Notes: a model not told the origin generated them from the sequence alone. 64,000 nucleotides of DNA from Actinoplanes xinjiangensis (GCF_003148685.1 NZ_QGGR01000006.1:62001-126000), one strand, 5' to 3'. Positions 53,471 to 61,451 are shown, counted from the first letter of the stretch. Numbers and translations are program-made.

Positions 53471-53964
53471 GGCTGGCCCCCACCGCTGTCTCAGCGCTGC
53501 CGAGGCAGCGGTGAGAGCCAGCCGGCCTGCTCTGGCTGGTTGCCACCGTTGTCTCAGCGCTGCCGAGGCAGCGGTGAGAGCCAGCCGGCCTGCTCTGGCT
53601 GGTTGCCACCGTTGTCTCAGCGCTGCCGAGGCAGCGGTGAGAGCCAGCCGGCCTGCTCTGGCTGGTTGCCACCGTTGTCTCAGCGCTGCCGAGGCAGCGG
53701 TGAGAGCCAGCCGGCCTGCTCTGGCTGGTTGCCACCGTTGTCTCAGCGCTGCCGAGGCAGCGGTGAGAGCCAGCCGGCCTGCTCTGGCTGGTTGCCACCG
53801 CTGTTTCAGCGTTGCTGAGGCAGCGGTGAGGGCCAGCTGGTCCGGTCTGGCTGGTTCCTGCCGTTGTCTCAGAGCCGGTGAGGCAGCGGTGGGAGCCAGC
53901 CGGTCCGGTCTGGCTGGCTGCTGCCGCTGTCTCAAGGCCGGTGAGACAGCGGTGGGAGCCAGCC
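53471..53964. repeat. eight tandem copies of the 53-bp hairpin repeat (63-bp pitch)
   Basis: Copies start at 53471, 53534, 53597, 53660, 53723, 53786, 53849 and 53912. Copies 2-5 are identical over the full 63-bp unit, which suggests recent tandem duplication; copies 6-8 have diverged. Each has 22-bp arms (GGCTGGTTGCCACCG... / ...CGGTGAGAGCCAGCC) and a 9-bp centre. Together with the degenerate tail it fills the 554-bp gap between the antitoxin gene and the convergent DinB-like gene. No coding function is apparent: frames through it only translate the repeat. Confidence 0.97.
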
Positions 53965-54029
53965 GGTAAGACAGCGGTGGGAGCCGGGCGGTTAGAGGGC
54001 GGTGGGAGCCGGGCGGTTAGAGGGCGGTG
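53965..54029. repeat. degenerate right-arm copies reaching into a stop codon
   Basis: After the last full copy come truncated right arms and a 24-bp direct repeat at 53981 and 54006 (offset 25 bp). The second includes the stop and last four codons of the convergent gene at 54017. Confidence 0.75.
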
Positions 54030-54649
54030 ATGGTGGCGGGGGCGCGTTCGGCGCGGGCCAGTGCCCGGAGCAGGGCGGTGTCGCCGTGGCGGGCCGCGGA
54101 CCAGCGGCACAGCAGGGCGAGGACGGTGTCGCTCGCCGACCGGGGCAGGGCCGGGGTCGGGATGCCGAGGCTGACGGCCAGGTCGTCGCAGTGCACGGCG
54201 ATCTCGAGCATGCGGGTGGCCAGGAAGTCGTCGAGGGTGAGCGCCCACGGACCGAACGGCAGCGCGACGGCCCGGTCGGGCGGCTGAGCGGGAAGACGCC
54301 CACGCAGATCGGCGAGAGCGGCCGCGGTCTGCTCGTGCAGGGCCGTGTGACCGACGGCCGCGGTCTGCTCGCCGGCCTCCCGGATCCCGGTGTTGAGGTC
54401 GCTGCGGATGTCACCGTCGGTCCACGTCGACCGACCGTAGTGGTCGAGCAGTGAGATCGGCGGCGTGGCCGGTGGAGGCGAGTCCAGCACGGCTGCGACG
54501 ACGGTGACCTGACTCGCCAGGTGACCGGCCAGGCCGCGGATCCGGAACTCGCGCAGGGCGCTGGACTGGTCCCATGCCCGGCCCACCGCCGGTACGCCCA
54601 GCAGCGTGGTGGCGACCGCAGCCGTCTCCAGGAAGTCCTGCCTGATCAT
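54017..54649 (-). CDS. DinB-like / mycothiol-dependent maleylpyruvate-isomerase family protein
   Basis: A 210-residue helical-bundle protein. The segment LDDFLATRMLEIAVHCDDLAVSLGIP contains the family's conserved His-x-Asp-Asp pair (metal or thiol site). Members catalyse mycothiol-dependent transfer or isomerisation reactions; the substrate is unknown. ATG 54649 has an AAAGGGGG site. Its stop codon lies in the degenerate end of the hairpin array, so the last codons may have been set by repeat spread. Confidence 0.75.
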   Translation of the reverse strand: MIRQDFLETAAVATTLLGVPAVGRAWDQSSALREFRIRGLAGHLASQVTVVAAVLDSPPPATPPISLLDHYGRSTWTDGDIRSDLNTGIREAGEQTAAVGHTALHEQTAAALADLRGRLPAQPPDRAVALPFGPWALTLDDFLATRMLEIAVHCDDLAVSLGIPTPALPRSASDTVLALLCRWSAARHGDTALLRALARAERAPATITAL

Positions 54650-54693
54650 CGGCACCCCCTTTCCCGTCAGTCTGGCATGCGCCGCCCCGGCGG

Positions 54694-54759
54694 TCAGCTG
54701 CCGAAACCGTGGCGGATGGCGTAGCGGGCGGCCTCGGTGCGGGTGCGGACCTTGCGACG
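54694..54759 (-). pseudogene. C-terminal remnant of a LuxR/NarL response regulator
   Basis: About 21 codons (ending VRTRTEAARYAIRHGFGS and stop) match the very end of NarL-type DNA-binding domains. In-frame TAA stands immediately before it and no receiver domain follows upstream. This is the vestige of a deleted regulator gene. Confidence 0.6.
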
Positions 54760-54856
54760 TTACGGAGGCACCCGGGTGGAGCGGCACCGCAAAGGGTGGC
54801 GACGTCCCTGGCATGATGAGCGCCGTCGATGTGCACTGTGGACCGGGAGGACGCTC

Positions 54857-55648
54857 ATGGCCGAGCCGACGGCGACGAATCTGGACACCGGTACTCCGCA
54901 TTCGGCGCGGTTGTGGAACTACTGGCTGGGCGGCAAGGACAACTTCCGGGCCGACCGTGAGGCGGGAGACGCCATCGCCGGGATGCTGCCGTCGATCGTC
55001 GCGCTCGCCCGGGAGGACCGGAGATTCCTGCGGCGCTCGGTGGAGCATCTGGTACGCGACGCCGGGATCCGGCAGGTCCTGGACATCGGCACCGGCCTGC
55101 CGACCGCCGACAACACCCACCAGGTCGCGCAGGCCGTGGCACCGGAGACGCGGGTCGTCTACGTCGACAACGATCCGCTGGTCCTGGTGCATGCCCGGGC
55201 GCTGCTCTCGGGTGCCGTCGAGGGTGCCACCACCTATGTCGAGGCCGACCTCAACGATCCCGAGTCGATTCTGCGGGCGGCGCGGGAGACTCTCGACTTC
55301 TCCCGGCCGATCGCGTTGACGCTGCTGGGGATCGTGCATTTCATCCGCGACGACGAGACGGCCCGCGCCGTGGTCCGCCGGCTCGTGGCGGAGCTGACAC
55401 CGGGCAGCTACCTGGCGATCGCGCACGGATGCCACGACATCAACACCGCCGAGGCGCACCGCATCGTCGAGTTCTGGAACGAACGCGGCACCCCGAAGAT
55501 CAAGTATCGGAGTTCGGCAGAGATCGCCGGGTTCTTCGACGGGTTGCGCCTGCTGGAGCCGGGCGTCGTCCCCTGCAACCGGTGGCGCCCGGACGGCGAA
55601 CCGGGCGAGGACGTGAACCAGTACTGCGGGGTCGGCATCAAGGAATAG
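54857..55648 (+). CDS. SAM-dependent methyltransferase (Methyltransf_19 / DUF574 family)
   Basis: A 263-residue enzyme. Motif I is QVLDIGTGLPTADNTHQVAQ and motif II-like VVYVDNDPLVLVHA; the N-terminal HSARLWNYWLGGKDNF is the hallmark of this actinobacterial family. ATG 54857 follows a GGGAGG. The family is abundant in actinobacteria and its substrates are unknown. Confidence 0.9.
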   Translation: MAEPTATNLDTGTPHSARLWNYWLGGKDNFRADREAGDAIAGMLPSIVALAREDRRFLRRSVEHLVRDAGIRQVLDIGTGLPTADNTHQVAQAVAPETRVVYVDNDPLVLVHARALLSGAVEGATTYVEADLNDPESILRAARETLDFSRPIALTLLGIVHFIRDDETARAVVRRLVAELTPGSYLAIAHGCHDINTAEAHRIVEFWNERGTPKIKYRSSAEIAGFFDGLRLLEPGVVPCNRWRPDGEPGEDVNQYCGVGIKE

Positions 55649-55681
55649 ACGCGGTGGCACGGCTTTGCCATCCTCGCGGGC

Positions 55682-56581
55682 ATGGTTGTCGATCGGCGGG
55701 CGCTCGCCCTCATGGTGGTGCTGGTGCTGGCCGGATGCGGCGAGCCCGCGCCGAGGACCGGGCCGGCGCCGGTGACGTCGCCGATCGTCGAGGCCGCCCC
55801 GGTGGTGAGCGGCGGGGCCGGGCCGGTGGTGAGTAGCGGGCCGGTGGTGAGCAGTGGGCCGGTGGTGAGCAGTGGGCCGGCCGTCCTACCCGGTGCGGCC
55901 GGGACCGGGGTGCACCCGCGGGTGGTGCGGCACGGGCCGCGGGACGGCAAACGGGTGGCGCTGACGTTCGACGCGGACATGACCGATGCGATGGCGGCGC
56001 GGCTGCGGCGGGGCGAGGTGAAGTCGTACGCGAATCTGCGCCTGCTCGGGATTCTGGAGAAGCGGCGGATTCCGGCGACGTTCTTCGTCACGGGCCAGTG
56101 GGCCGAGGAGTATCCCGAGGTCACGCGGCGGATCGTGGGGAACCCGCGGTTCGAGGTGGCCAACCACAGCTACGAGCATGCGGCGTTCACCGGGGACTGC
56201 TACGACCTGCCGCGGGTGGGACCGGCCGACATGACCGAGGATGTGGCGAAGACGTTCCGGGCGCTGGAGCCGTTCGGCGGGCGGCAGACCCGGTACTTCC
56301 GGTTCCCGGGTCTGTGTCACGACCGGGCGGCGTTGCAGGCGCTGGCACCGCTCGGGGTCACCGTGGTCGACGGGGACGTGGTGAGCGGCGATCCGTTCGC
56401 CCGCGGGCCGGATCCGGTGGTGAACGCGGTGTTGTCGCAGGTGAAGCCGGGCTCGGTGGTGATCATGCACGTGACCGAGGCGAACGCGCGGTACACCGAC
56501 GACGCGCTGCCGGCCATCCTCGCCGGGCTCCGGCGCCGTGGCCTGGAACCCGTCACACTGTCGGAACTGCTGGCCGGCTAG
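55682..56581 (+). CDS. polysaccharide deacetylase lipoprotein (CE4)
   Basis: A 299-residue protein with a lipobox (LVLAGC, Cys19), a linker of three Gly-Pro-Val-Val-Ser-Ser repeats encoded by 18-bp DNA repeats (about 55820-55880), and a NodB domain with TFDADM (Asp97, Asp99), HSYEH (His162, His166) and RFPGLCHD. It should remove acetyl groups from a cell-surface glycan or peptidoglycan. The linker repeat number may vary. Confidence 0.9.
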   Translation: MVVDRRALALMVVLVLAGCGEPAPRTGPAPVTSPIVEAAPVVSGGAGPVVSSGPVVSSGPVVSSGPAVLPGAAGTGVHPRVVRHGPRDGKRVALTFDADMTDAMAARLRRGEVKSYANLRLLGILEKRRIPATFFVTGQWAEEYPEVTRRIVGNPRFEVANHSYEHAAFTGDCYDLPRVGPADMTEDVAKTFRALEPFGGRQTRYFRFPGLCHDRAALQALAPLGVTVVDGDVVSGDPFARGPDPVVNAVLSQVKPGSVVIMHVTEANARYTDDALPAILAGLRRRGLEPVTLSELLAG

Positions 56582-56590
56582 CGCGTCACC

Positions 56591-57073
56591 TCACCCGGCT
56601 TCCGGGTGCTCCGTGACGTTCTGGAGGTAGAGCGCCTCACCGAGCTTCTCGATCAGGGCGAGCTGGGTCTCCAGGTAGTCGACGTGGTGCTCCTCGTCGG
56701 CGAGGATGTCCTCGAAGATCCGGGCGGACGTGACGTCACCGATGGAGCGCATGTGCTCCAGGCCGCGGCGCAGGCGGTCGACCGCTTCGACCTCGATCTT
56801 CATGTCGCATTCGAACTGTTCCTTCACCGTCTCGCCGATCCGCAGCACGGACAGCTTCTGGTAGTTGGGCAGTCCTTCGAGGAAGAGGATGCGGTCGGTG
56901 AGGACCTCGGCGTGCCGCATCTCGTCGATGGATTCGTGCCTGGTGTGCTTCGCCAGCACGGTGTAACCCCAGTTCTCCTGCATCTTGGCGTGCAGGAAGT
57001 ACTGGTTGATCGCGGTCAGTTCCGCGGTGAGCTGGTCGTTGAGAAACTCGATGACACGGGCGTCGCCTTGCAT
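56591..57073 (-). CDS. bfr: bacterioferritin
   Basis: A 160-residue ferritin-like protein. The ferroxidase ligands are Glu18, Glu51, His54, and later Glu in the EDILADEEHHVDYL segment; Met52 is the heme ligand. It stores iron in 24-mer shells. Its leader contains an 8-bp inverted repeat next to the ribosome-binding site (57083-57105). It is transcribed after the Bfd gene, 55 bp away, so iron storage and release are encoded together. Confidence 0.96.
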   Translation of the reverse strand: MQGDARVIEFLNDQLTAELTAINQYFLHAKMQENWGYTVLAKHTRHESIDEMRHAEVLTDRILFLEGLPNYQKLSVLRIGETVKEQFECDMKIEVEAVDRLRRGLEHMRSIGDVTSARIFEDILADEEHHVDYLETQLALIEKLGEALYLQNVTEHPEAG

Positions 57074-57082
57074 GCCAATTAC

Positions 57083-57105
57083 CCCCAGTTATGGCCAAAC
57101 TGGGG
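57083..57105 (-). promoter_or_regulatory. hairpin at the bfr ribosome-binding site
   Basis: CCCCAGTT, 7 nt, AACTGGGG on the minus strand ends 9 nt before the ATG, so the GGGG of the ribosome-binding site would be paired. It may regulate translation or be a protein operator. Confidence 0.45.
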
Positions 57106-57128
57106 TTGAGCGTAACGGACCGGTGACG

Positions 57129-57317
57129 CTATGCGACTTTGGATAGGCGCGTGTCGGTGGTCTCCTCTTCGATCAGGTCGCAGATCCGGTCGAGGCAGCT
57201 GCCGCAGCCCGTCCCCGCACCGCAGGCGTCGCCCACGGCTTCCTCGGTGCGCACGCCGGTGCGGACGAGGGCGCGGACCTCACGTTCGCGGACGTGGTGG
57301 CATATACAGACGTACAT
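57129..57317 (-). CDS. bfd: bacterioferritin-associated ferredoxin
   Basis: A 62-residue [2Fe-2S] protein with cluster ligands Cys4, Cys6, Cys38 and Cys41 (YVCICHHV, GTGCGSC). Bfd binds bacterioferritin and reduces the stored ferric iron for release. DtxR/IdeR-type iron boxes lie just upstream (57343-57370), so it is expected to be induced when iron is scarce. ATG 57317. Confidence 0.93.
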   Translation of the reverse strand: MYVCICHHVREREVRALVRTGVRTEEAVGDACGAGTGCGSCLDRICDLIEEETTDTRLSKVA

Positions 57318-57342
57318 CGAACGCGGATCCTTTTGTTTTGCT

Positions 57343-57370
57343 TAGCCTTACCTTCGTTAGGCTGCCCTAA
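57343..57370. promoter_or_regulatory. DtxR/IdeR-type iron box(es)
   Basis: The minus strand TTAGGGCAGCCTAACGAAG matches the TTAGGTTAGGCTAACCTAA consensus at about 13-14 of 19 positions. A second, shifted partial box (AAGGTAAGGCTAAG) overlaps it. Confidence 0.65.
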
Positions 57371-57567
57371 AAGCCCTGGTCACGCAAGCCCCACCGGCGG
57401 AGAGGTCAAGATCACCCGTCGTGCGGGGCGGATCGCTGAATTCCACTGTGCGGGCACTGTGCTTCGACTAGGAATGACGTAAGGGAGTGGCGGGATTCGT
57501 TGACGGTTTCCGTCCGGCTTTCCTGCGGTCTTCTCAACGAAATTCCGGCTCTTTCTCGGAGAGTTCC

Positions 57568-57726
57568 ATGTCGCTTGCCGTCCGCTCGGGCATCCAATTG
57601 CTCGGCCTCCGTCTGCCGATGCCCCGATGGCTGGCCGAAGAAGCCCCTGAGCTGCGGGAAGACTTCGAGTACGAGTACGACGACCTGGACGAGGACGACC
57701 CGGAGGAGCATTTCCCGCGCCCGTGA
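57568..57726 (+). CDS. small acidic protein
   Basis: A 52-residue protein. The N-terminal half is hydrophobic/basic (SLAVRSGIQLLGLRLPMPRW) and the C-terminal half very acidic (EYEYDDLDEDDPEE). ATG 57568 has a GGAGAG site; a GTG start 81 nt upstream is less likely. Unknown family. Confidence 0.5.
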   Translation: MSLAVRSGIQLLGLRLPMPRWLAEEAPELREDFEYEYDDLDEDDPEEHFPRP

Positions 57727-57737
57727 ATCGCGGTGGG

Positions 57738-57926
57738 TCAGCGATCCCCGAACAATTCCAGGGAAACCGGGGCGCTCGTCGACGGATCGGCTCCGGTGCC
57801 GGCTTCCGCGTCCCGGATGCGGGACAGTGTGAGCCCGGCGGCGACGGCCAGGATCACCATGACCAGCAGTGCCGCGAGGAACCAGGTGCGGCCCTTCGCT
57901 GATGGTGGTTCGTACTGTTCCGACAC
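57738..57926 (-). CDS. small single-helix membrane protein
   Basis: A 62-residue protein with one membrane helix (WFLAALLVMVILAVAAGLTL) after a cytoplasmic SEQYEPPSAKGRT segment. GTG 57926 has a strong GGGGGAGG site; upstream frame codons look non-coding. Unknown function; convergent with the acidic protein gene. Confidence 0.65.
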   Translation of the reverse strand: MSEQYEPPSAKGRTWFLAALLVMVILAVAAGLTLSRIRDAEAGTGADPSTSAPVSLELFGDR

Positions 57927-58100
57927 CTTTTCCTCCCCCGTGGGCACCCTCCGCGGCACTGTAGGGCCACCATGATCATGAGGTGCTGGGCGGCGGCCAG
58001 GCGTGGCACGAAGCCGGTACGGGTTCGGGTCGGCCAAAAGGACGATTCCGGCAATCGGGCAGCGAAGTTTTCCATTGATCAGCCGAACGGATGAGAAGGC

Positions 58101-58136
58101 ATCATCCGAAAGTTGGATGATCGTGATGTGTGTCAC
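58101..58136. promoter_or_regulatory. operator-like palindromes before the symporter operon, including a Crp-like site
   Basis: GTGA-TGTGTG-TCAC (58123-58136) fits the Crp/GlxR pattern GTGA-N6-TCAC; next to it ATCATCC-N7-GGATGAT (58101-58121) is another inverted repeat. Both lie 50-85 bp before the DUF3311 gene. Confidence 0.45.
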
Positions 58137-58185
58137 CTGCAAACATTGCGGCCGGTGGACGCATGATCACCCTCCGGAGGCTGCC

Positions 58186-58503
58186 ATGGCGGACAGGCGA
58201 TACGGAACTGGTTCTCCCGACTGGCACTACCCCGTGCAGAGCCCACCCCAGGCCCGGCCGGTGCAGCCCCGGCACGCCGCGCCACCCCGTCAGTTCCGCA
58301 CGCTGCGGGGCTTCTTCCGCCGGCCGGACGCGCACCGGCGCAACTGGCTGCTGCTGATCCCGATCCTCGTACCGCTGTCGCCGTTCCTCTACAACCGGGT
58401 CGAGCCGACGCTGATCGGGCTGCCGTTCTTCTACTGGAGCCAGCTCGCCTTCGCGTTCCTGGCCAGCCTGGTCATCGCGTACGTGCACACCAGGGCGCGA
58501 TGA
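58186..58503 (+). CDS. DUF3311 membrane protein, symporter partner
   Basis: A 105-residue protein. After a Pro-rich cytoplasmic head it has two helices (WLLLIPILVPLSPFLYN and FFYWSQLAFAFLASLVIAYV), as in DUF3311 proteins encoded with solute:sodium symporters. ATG 58186 has a GGAGG site; its stop overlaps the symporter start by 4 nt, so the pair is probably a complex. Confidence 0.85.
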   Translation: MADRRYGTGSPDWHYPVQSPPQARPVQPRHAAPPRQFRTLRGFFRRPDAHRRNWLLLIPILVPLSPFLYNRVEPTLIGLPFFYWSQLAFAFLASLVIAYVHTRAR

Positions 58504-60212
58504 TGGGTGATCAGAAGGTTCAACTGATCGTCTTCACGCTGATCTTCGGGGTCGTCGCCATCATGGGCTTCGCGGCGTCCCGCTGGCGGCGCCCCAACGA
58601 CATCCACAGCCTCGAGGAATGGGGGCTGGGCGGCCGGGCGTTCGGCAACTGGGTGACGTTCTTCCTGCTCAGTGGGGACGTCTACACGGCGTACACCTTC
58701 GTCGCCGTGCCCACCCTGGTGTACGGCGTCGGTGCCGCCGGATTCTTCCCGGTGCCGTTCCTGGTGATCGTCTACCCGATGCTGTTCGTGGTCCTCGCCC
58801 GTTTCTGGTCGGTCTGCCATGTGCACGGGTTCGTCACGCCGGCCGAATTCGTCCGCGCCCGGTTCGGCTCCAAGGGACTGGGCACCGGGATCGCCGTGCT
58901 CGGCATCGTCGCGACCATGCCGTACATCGCCCTGCAATTGATCGGCATCGAGGCGGTCTTCGAGGTGATGGGCCTGCCCAAGGGCTGGCCGTTGACCATC
59001 GCCTTCCTGGTGCTGGCGCTCTACACGTTCAACTCGGGGCTGCGCGGCCCGGCGCTCGTCTCGATCGTCAAGGACACGCTGGTCCTGTGGTCGGTGCTGT
59101 CCGTCATCATGATCGTGTCGATGATGCCGGGCGGCTGGGACCCGGTGTTCCGGCTGGCCGACGCGAAGTACGCCGCCACGGCCCGCCTCGACGACGGTCT
59201 GCTGCTCGCCCCGGAGAGCCAGCTCAACTACGTCACCCTGGCCCTCGGCTCGGCGCTCGCGCTCTTCCTCTACCCGCACACCCTCACCGGCGTGCTGGCC
59301 TCCCGCAACCGCGGGACGCTGCGACGGAATCTCGCCGTGCTGCCGCTCTACACCCTCACCCTCGGTGTGCTCATGCTGGTCGGGTTCGCGGCGATCTACA
59401 GCAGCACCTCGGCTGTGGGCGGGAACGCCAACACCGTCGTACCGCAATGGTTCAACGAGAACGCGCCCGCCTGGACGGCCGGCATGGTCTTCGCCGCCAT
59501 CGGCGTCGGCGCCATGGTGCCGGCGGCGATCATGTCGATCGCCGCGGCGAATCTCTTCACCCGCGACATCTACCGGGTCTATCTGCGGCCGAACGCCAGC
59601 GCCAAGGAGGAGACGTACGTCAGCAAGACCGTCTCGCTGACCGTCAAGTTCGGCGCGCTGCTCGTGATCCTGCTGCTCAACACCCAGTTCGCCATCGACC
59701 TCCAGCTCATCGGCGGCGTGGTGATCATGCAGACGCTGCCGGCGGTGGCCCTCGGGCTCTACACGAACTGGTTCCACCGGTCGGCGCTGGCGTGCGGCAT
59801 CGGGGCCGGGCTGCTCGTCGGGATCGTCATGCTGTGGCAGGTGCCGAAACTCGGCGGCGCCGACGGGCAGACCGTGGTGCGCGAGCACTTCGGCGGGTCG
59901 GCGTGGCCGCTGGAGACCATCGGCATCGACAGTGACGCCAGCATCTACGTCGGGATCGTGGCGCTCGCGGTCAACCTGATCGTCACGTTCGCGCTGACCC
60001 CGGTGTTCCGCAACTCCGGCGTGCCGGAGGGACGCGACGAGACCCATGACCACGACTACGTCGCCGACGAGGGCGACCCGACGATCCGCCGGATGACCGA
60101 GATCATCGACGGCGAGAAGGCGCCCGCACCGGTGTCCGCGCCGACGCTCGGCGCCCGGTTCACGCCCCTCGGGCAGCGGCGGCCGACGACGGGCCCACGT
60201 CCTCGATCGTGA
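58500..60212 (+). CDS. sodium:solute symporter (SSS family), monocarboxylate-type
   Basis: A 570-residue transporter with about 13 membrane helices. SSS features include GGRAFGNWVTFFLLSGDVYTA near the start, VTPAEFVRARFGSKGLG and GAMVPAAIMSIAAANLFTRDIY. Together with DUF3311 this resembles the MctP-type importers of lactate, pyruvate or acetate. The acidic C-terminal tail is cytoplasmic. Its last 53 nt overlap the end of the convergent secreted-protein gene. Confidence 0.9.
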   Translation: MMGDQKVQLIVFTLIFGVVAIMGFAASRWRRPNDIHSLEEWGLGGRAFGNWVTFFLLSGDVYTAYTFVAVPTLVYGVGAAGFFPVPFLVIVYPMLFVVLARFWSVCHVHGFVTPAEFVRARFGSKGLGTGIAVLGIVATMPYIALQLIGIEAVFEVMGLPKGWPLTIAFLVLALYTFNSGLRGPALVSIVKDTLVLWSVLSVIMIVSMMPGGWDPVFRLADAKYAATARLDDGLLLAPESQLNYVTLALGSALALFLYPHTLTGVLASRNRGTLRRNLAVLPLYTLTLGVLMLVGFAAIYSSTSAVGGNANTVVPQWFNENAPAWTAGMVFAAIGVGAMVPAAIMSIAAANLFTRDIYRVYLRPNASAKEETYVSKTVSLTVKFGALLVILLLNTQFAIDLQLIGGVVIMQTLPAVALGLYTNWFHRSALACGIGAGLLVGIVMLWQVPKLGGADGQTVVREHFGGSAWPLETIGIDSDASIYVGIVALAVNLIVTFALTPVFRNSGVPEGRDETHDHDYVADEGDPTIRRMTEIIDGEKAPAPVSAPTLGARFTPLGQRRPTTGPRPRS

Positions 60213-60669
60213 GCTCGTAGTCGTAGCCGCAGGCCAGCGGGAAGTCCCAGCTCTGGAACCAGAGCAGCCGGTTGGCCTCCAGGTCGAGCACCTCGATGCC
60301 GAGGACGGCCGGGCCGCCGGCGTCGGGACTGCCGGCCTCCGGAGTGCTGATCCACGAGCGGTGACTGTCGGCGCCGTCGAACGTGCTCGACGAGAAGATC
60401 AGCGGGCCACGTACGAACGCGGCGTAGTCGGCGTAGTCGGCCTTCTCGCCGGACACCAGCAGGGCCGTCATGCCGTGCACGCCGGTGTAGGTGGCCTTGA
60501 TGTCGGCGTGGCCCTCCGCGCAGAGGGTGTCCGCGTCGGCACTGCGCCGCTGGGTGGCGGTCCAGGTCACCTCGCCGGGCCCGGCAGCGCGGGGGAGGAC
60601 CGCCTGCGCCGGTGCCGGGAGGAGCAGCGCGAGCAGCAGGCTCGCCGACACGGTGACTGAGGTGCGCAT
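60160..60669 (-). CDS. secreted protein of unknown function
   Basis: A 169-residue protein with a clear Sec signal (SVTVSASLLLALLLPAPAQA). The mature part has two cysteines (DADTLCAEGHADIKATYTG and FPLACGYDYELTIED) that may form a disulfide. ATG 60669 has a GGGAGG site. No known family. Confidence 0.7.
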   Translation of the reverse strand: MRTSVTVSASLLLALLLPAPAQAVLPRAAGPGEVTWTATQRRSADADTLCAEGHADIKATYTGVHGMTALLVSGEKADYADYAAFVRGPLIFSSSTFDGADSHRSWISTPEAGSPDAGGPAVLGIEVLDLEANRLLWFQSWDFPLACGYDYELTIEDVGPSSAAAARGA

Positions 60670-60733
60670 GGTCGCCTCCCGCGGGTGGTCGGTGGTGGTG
60701 TTCCAGACCACCATGCGGCCGCGATCCGGGGGC

Positions 60734-60768
60734 GGGATCAGCCGAAACCTGGCTGTTCGGCTGATCCC
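60734..60768 (-). terminator. terminator after the DUF3558 gene
   Basis: A 13-bp perfect stem (GGGATCAGCCGAA and complement) with a 9-nt loop, 10 bp after the gene end. Confidence 0.65.
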
Positions 60769-60778
60769 GGCCCGGTGT

Positions 60779-61372
60779 TCAGATCCGCGGGATCAGGGCC
60801 TTCGCGACCGACTTGGCGTCGGCCAGGTTCTGGGCGTCGGAGGCGCCGCGCGAGTAGACGTCGATCTGGACGGTGCCGTGCAGGACGTACAGGTGACCGG
60901 AATGGGTGTAGGCGTCGTGGCCCACCCCGTCGACCCACTCGGCCTCGTTGATCGTGATGTCGAAGTCCTCGGCGGTGGTGCGGCTCAGGAAGACGGCGAG
61001 CTGGCCGCCGGACTGCTGCCACTGGCAGTAGCGCGTCGCGTCACCGGCGGCGCCGCCGTCCTCGTCGATCTGGGTGATCTCGCGGTCGGTCAGATCGACG
61101 ACCTCGGCCTCGGACAGCAGCGTGCACGGGTCCGGGAGGTCGCCGGCGTCCTTGACCGACGCCTTACCGGGGGCCTTCTCCTCCGCCGGGGCGGCCTTGC
61201 CGGTCGCCTTGACGTCACCCGTCGGGCCGGCTTCGCCCGTCGGCGTGGCTTTGCTCGTCGGCGTGGTGGAACCGATGTCGGAGACGCCGGCGGCGGCGCT
61301 GCCGAGCGCGCCGCATCCGCCGGTGAACGCGACGGCTACGACGGCGGTCAGGGCGACGAGGCGGTGCTTCAT
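60779..61372 (-). CDS. DUF3558 lipoprotein
   Basis: A 197-residue lipoprotein (lipobox TGGC, Cys20), a Thr/Ala/Lys-rich linker, then DUF3558 (LPDPCTLLSEAEVVDLTDREI, RYCQWQQSG, VGHDAYTHSGHLYVLHG) with two conserved cysteines. It sits on the outer membrane face; the function is unknown. ATG 61372 has an AGGAG site. Confidence 0.85.
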   Translation of the reverse strand: MKHRLVALTAVVAVAFTGGCGALGSAAAGVSDIGSTTPTSKATPTGEAGPTGDVKATGKAAPAEEKAPGKASVKDAGDLPDPCTLLSEAEVVDLTDREITQIDEDGGAAGDATRYCQWQQSGGQLAVFLSRTTAEDFDITINEAEWVDGVGHDAYTHSGHLYVLHGTVQIDVYSRGASDAQNLADAKSVAKALIPRI

Positions 61373-61451
61373 GGGTTTCTCCTGGTGAAGAAGTGAGGCG
61401 GTTGCCGTTGCCGGGAACGATCCGCCCACCCGCCAAAGAAACCCCAAAGAC

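Noticed and set aside
53471..53964. CRISPR array
   Set aside because: The repeated part is 53 bp and palindromic, spacers are only 10 bp and mostly identical, and no cas genes are present.
53336..53969. Open frames of about 110-200 residues through the repeat array on both strands
   Set aside because: They only translate the 63-bp repeat (63 is a multiple of 3, so any frame stays open). No start signals or family match.
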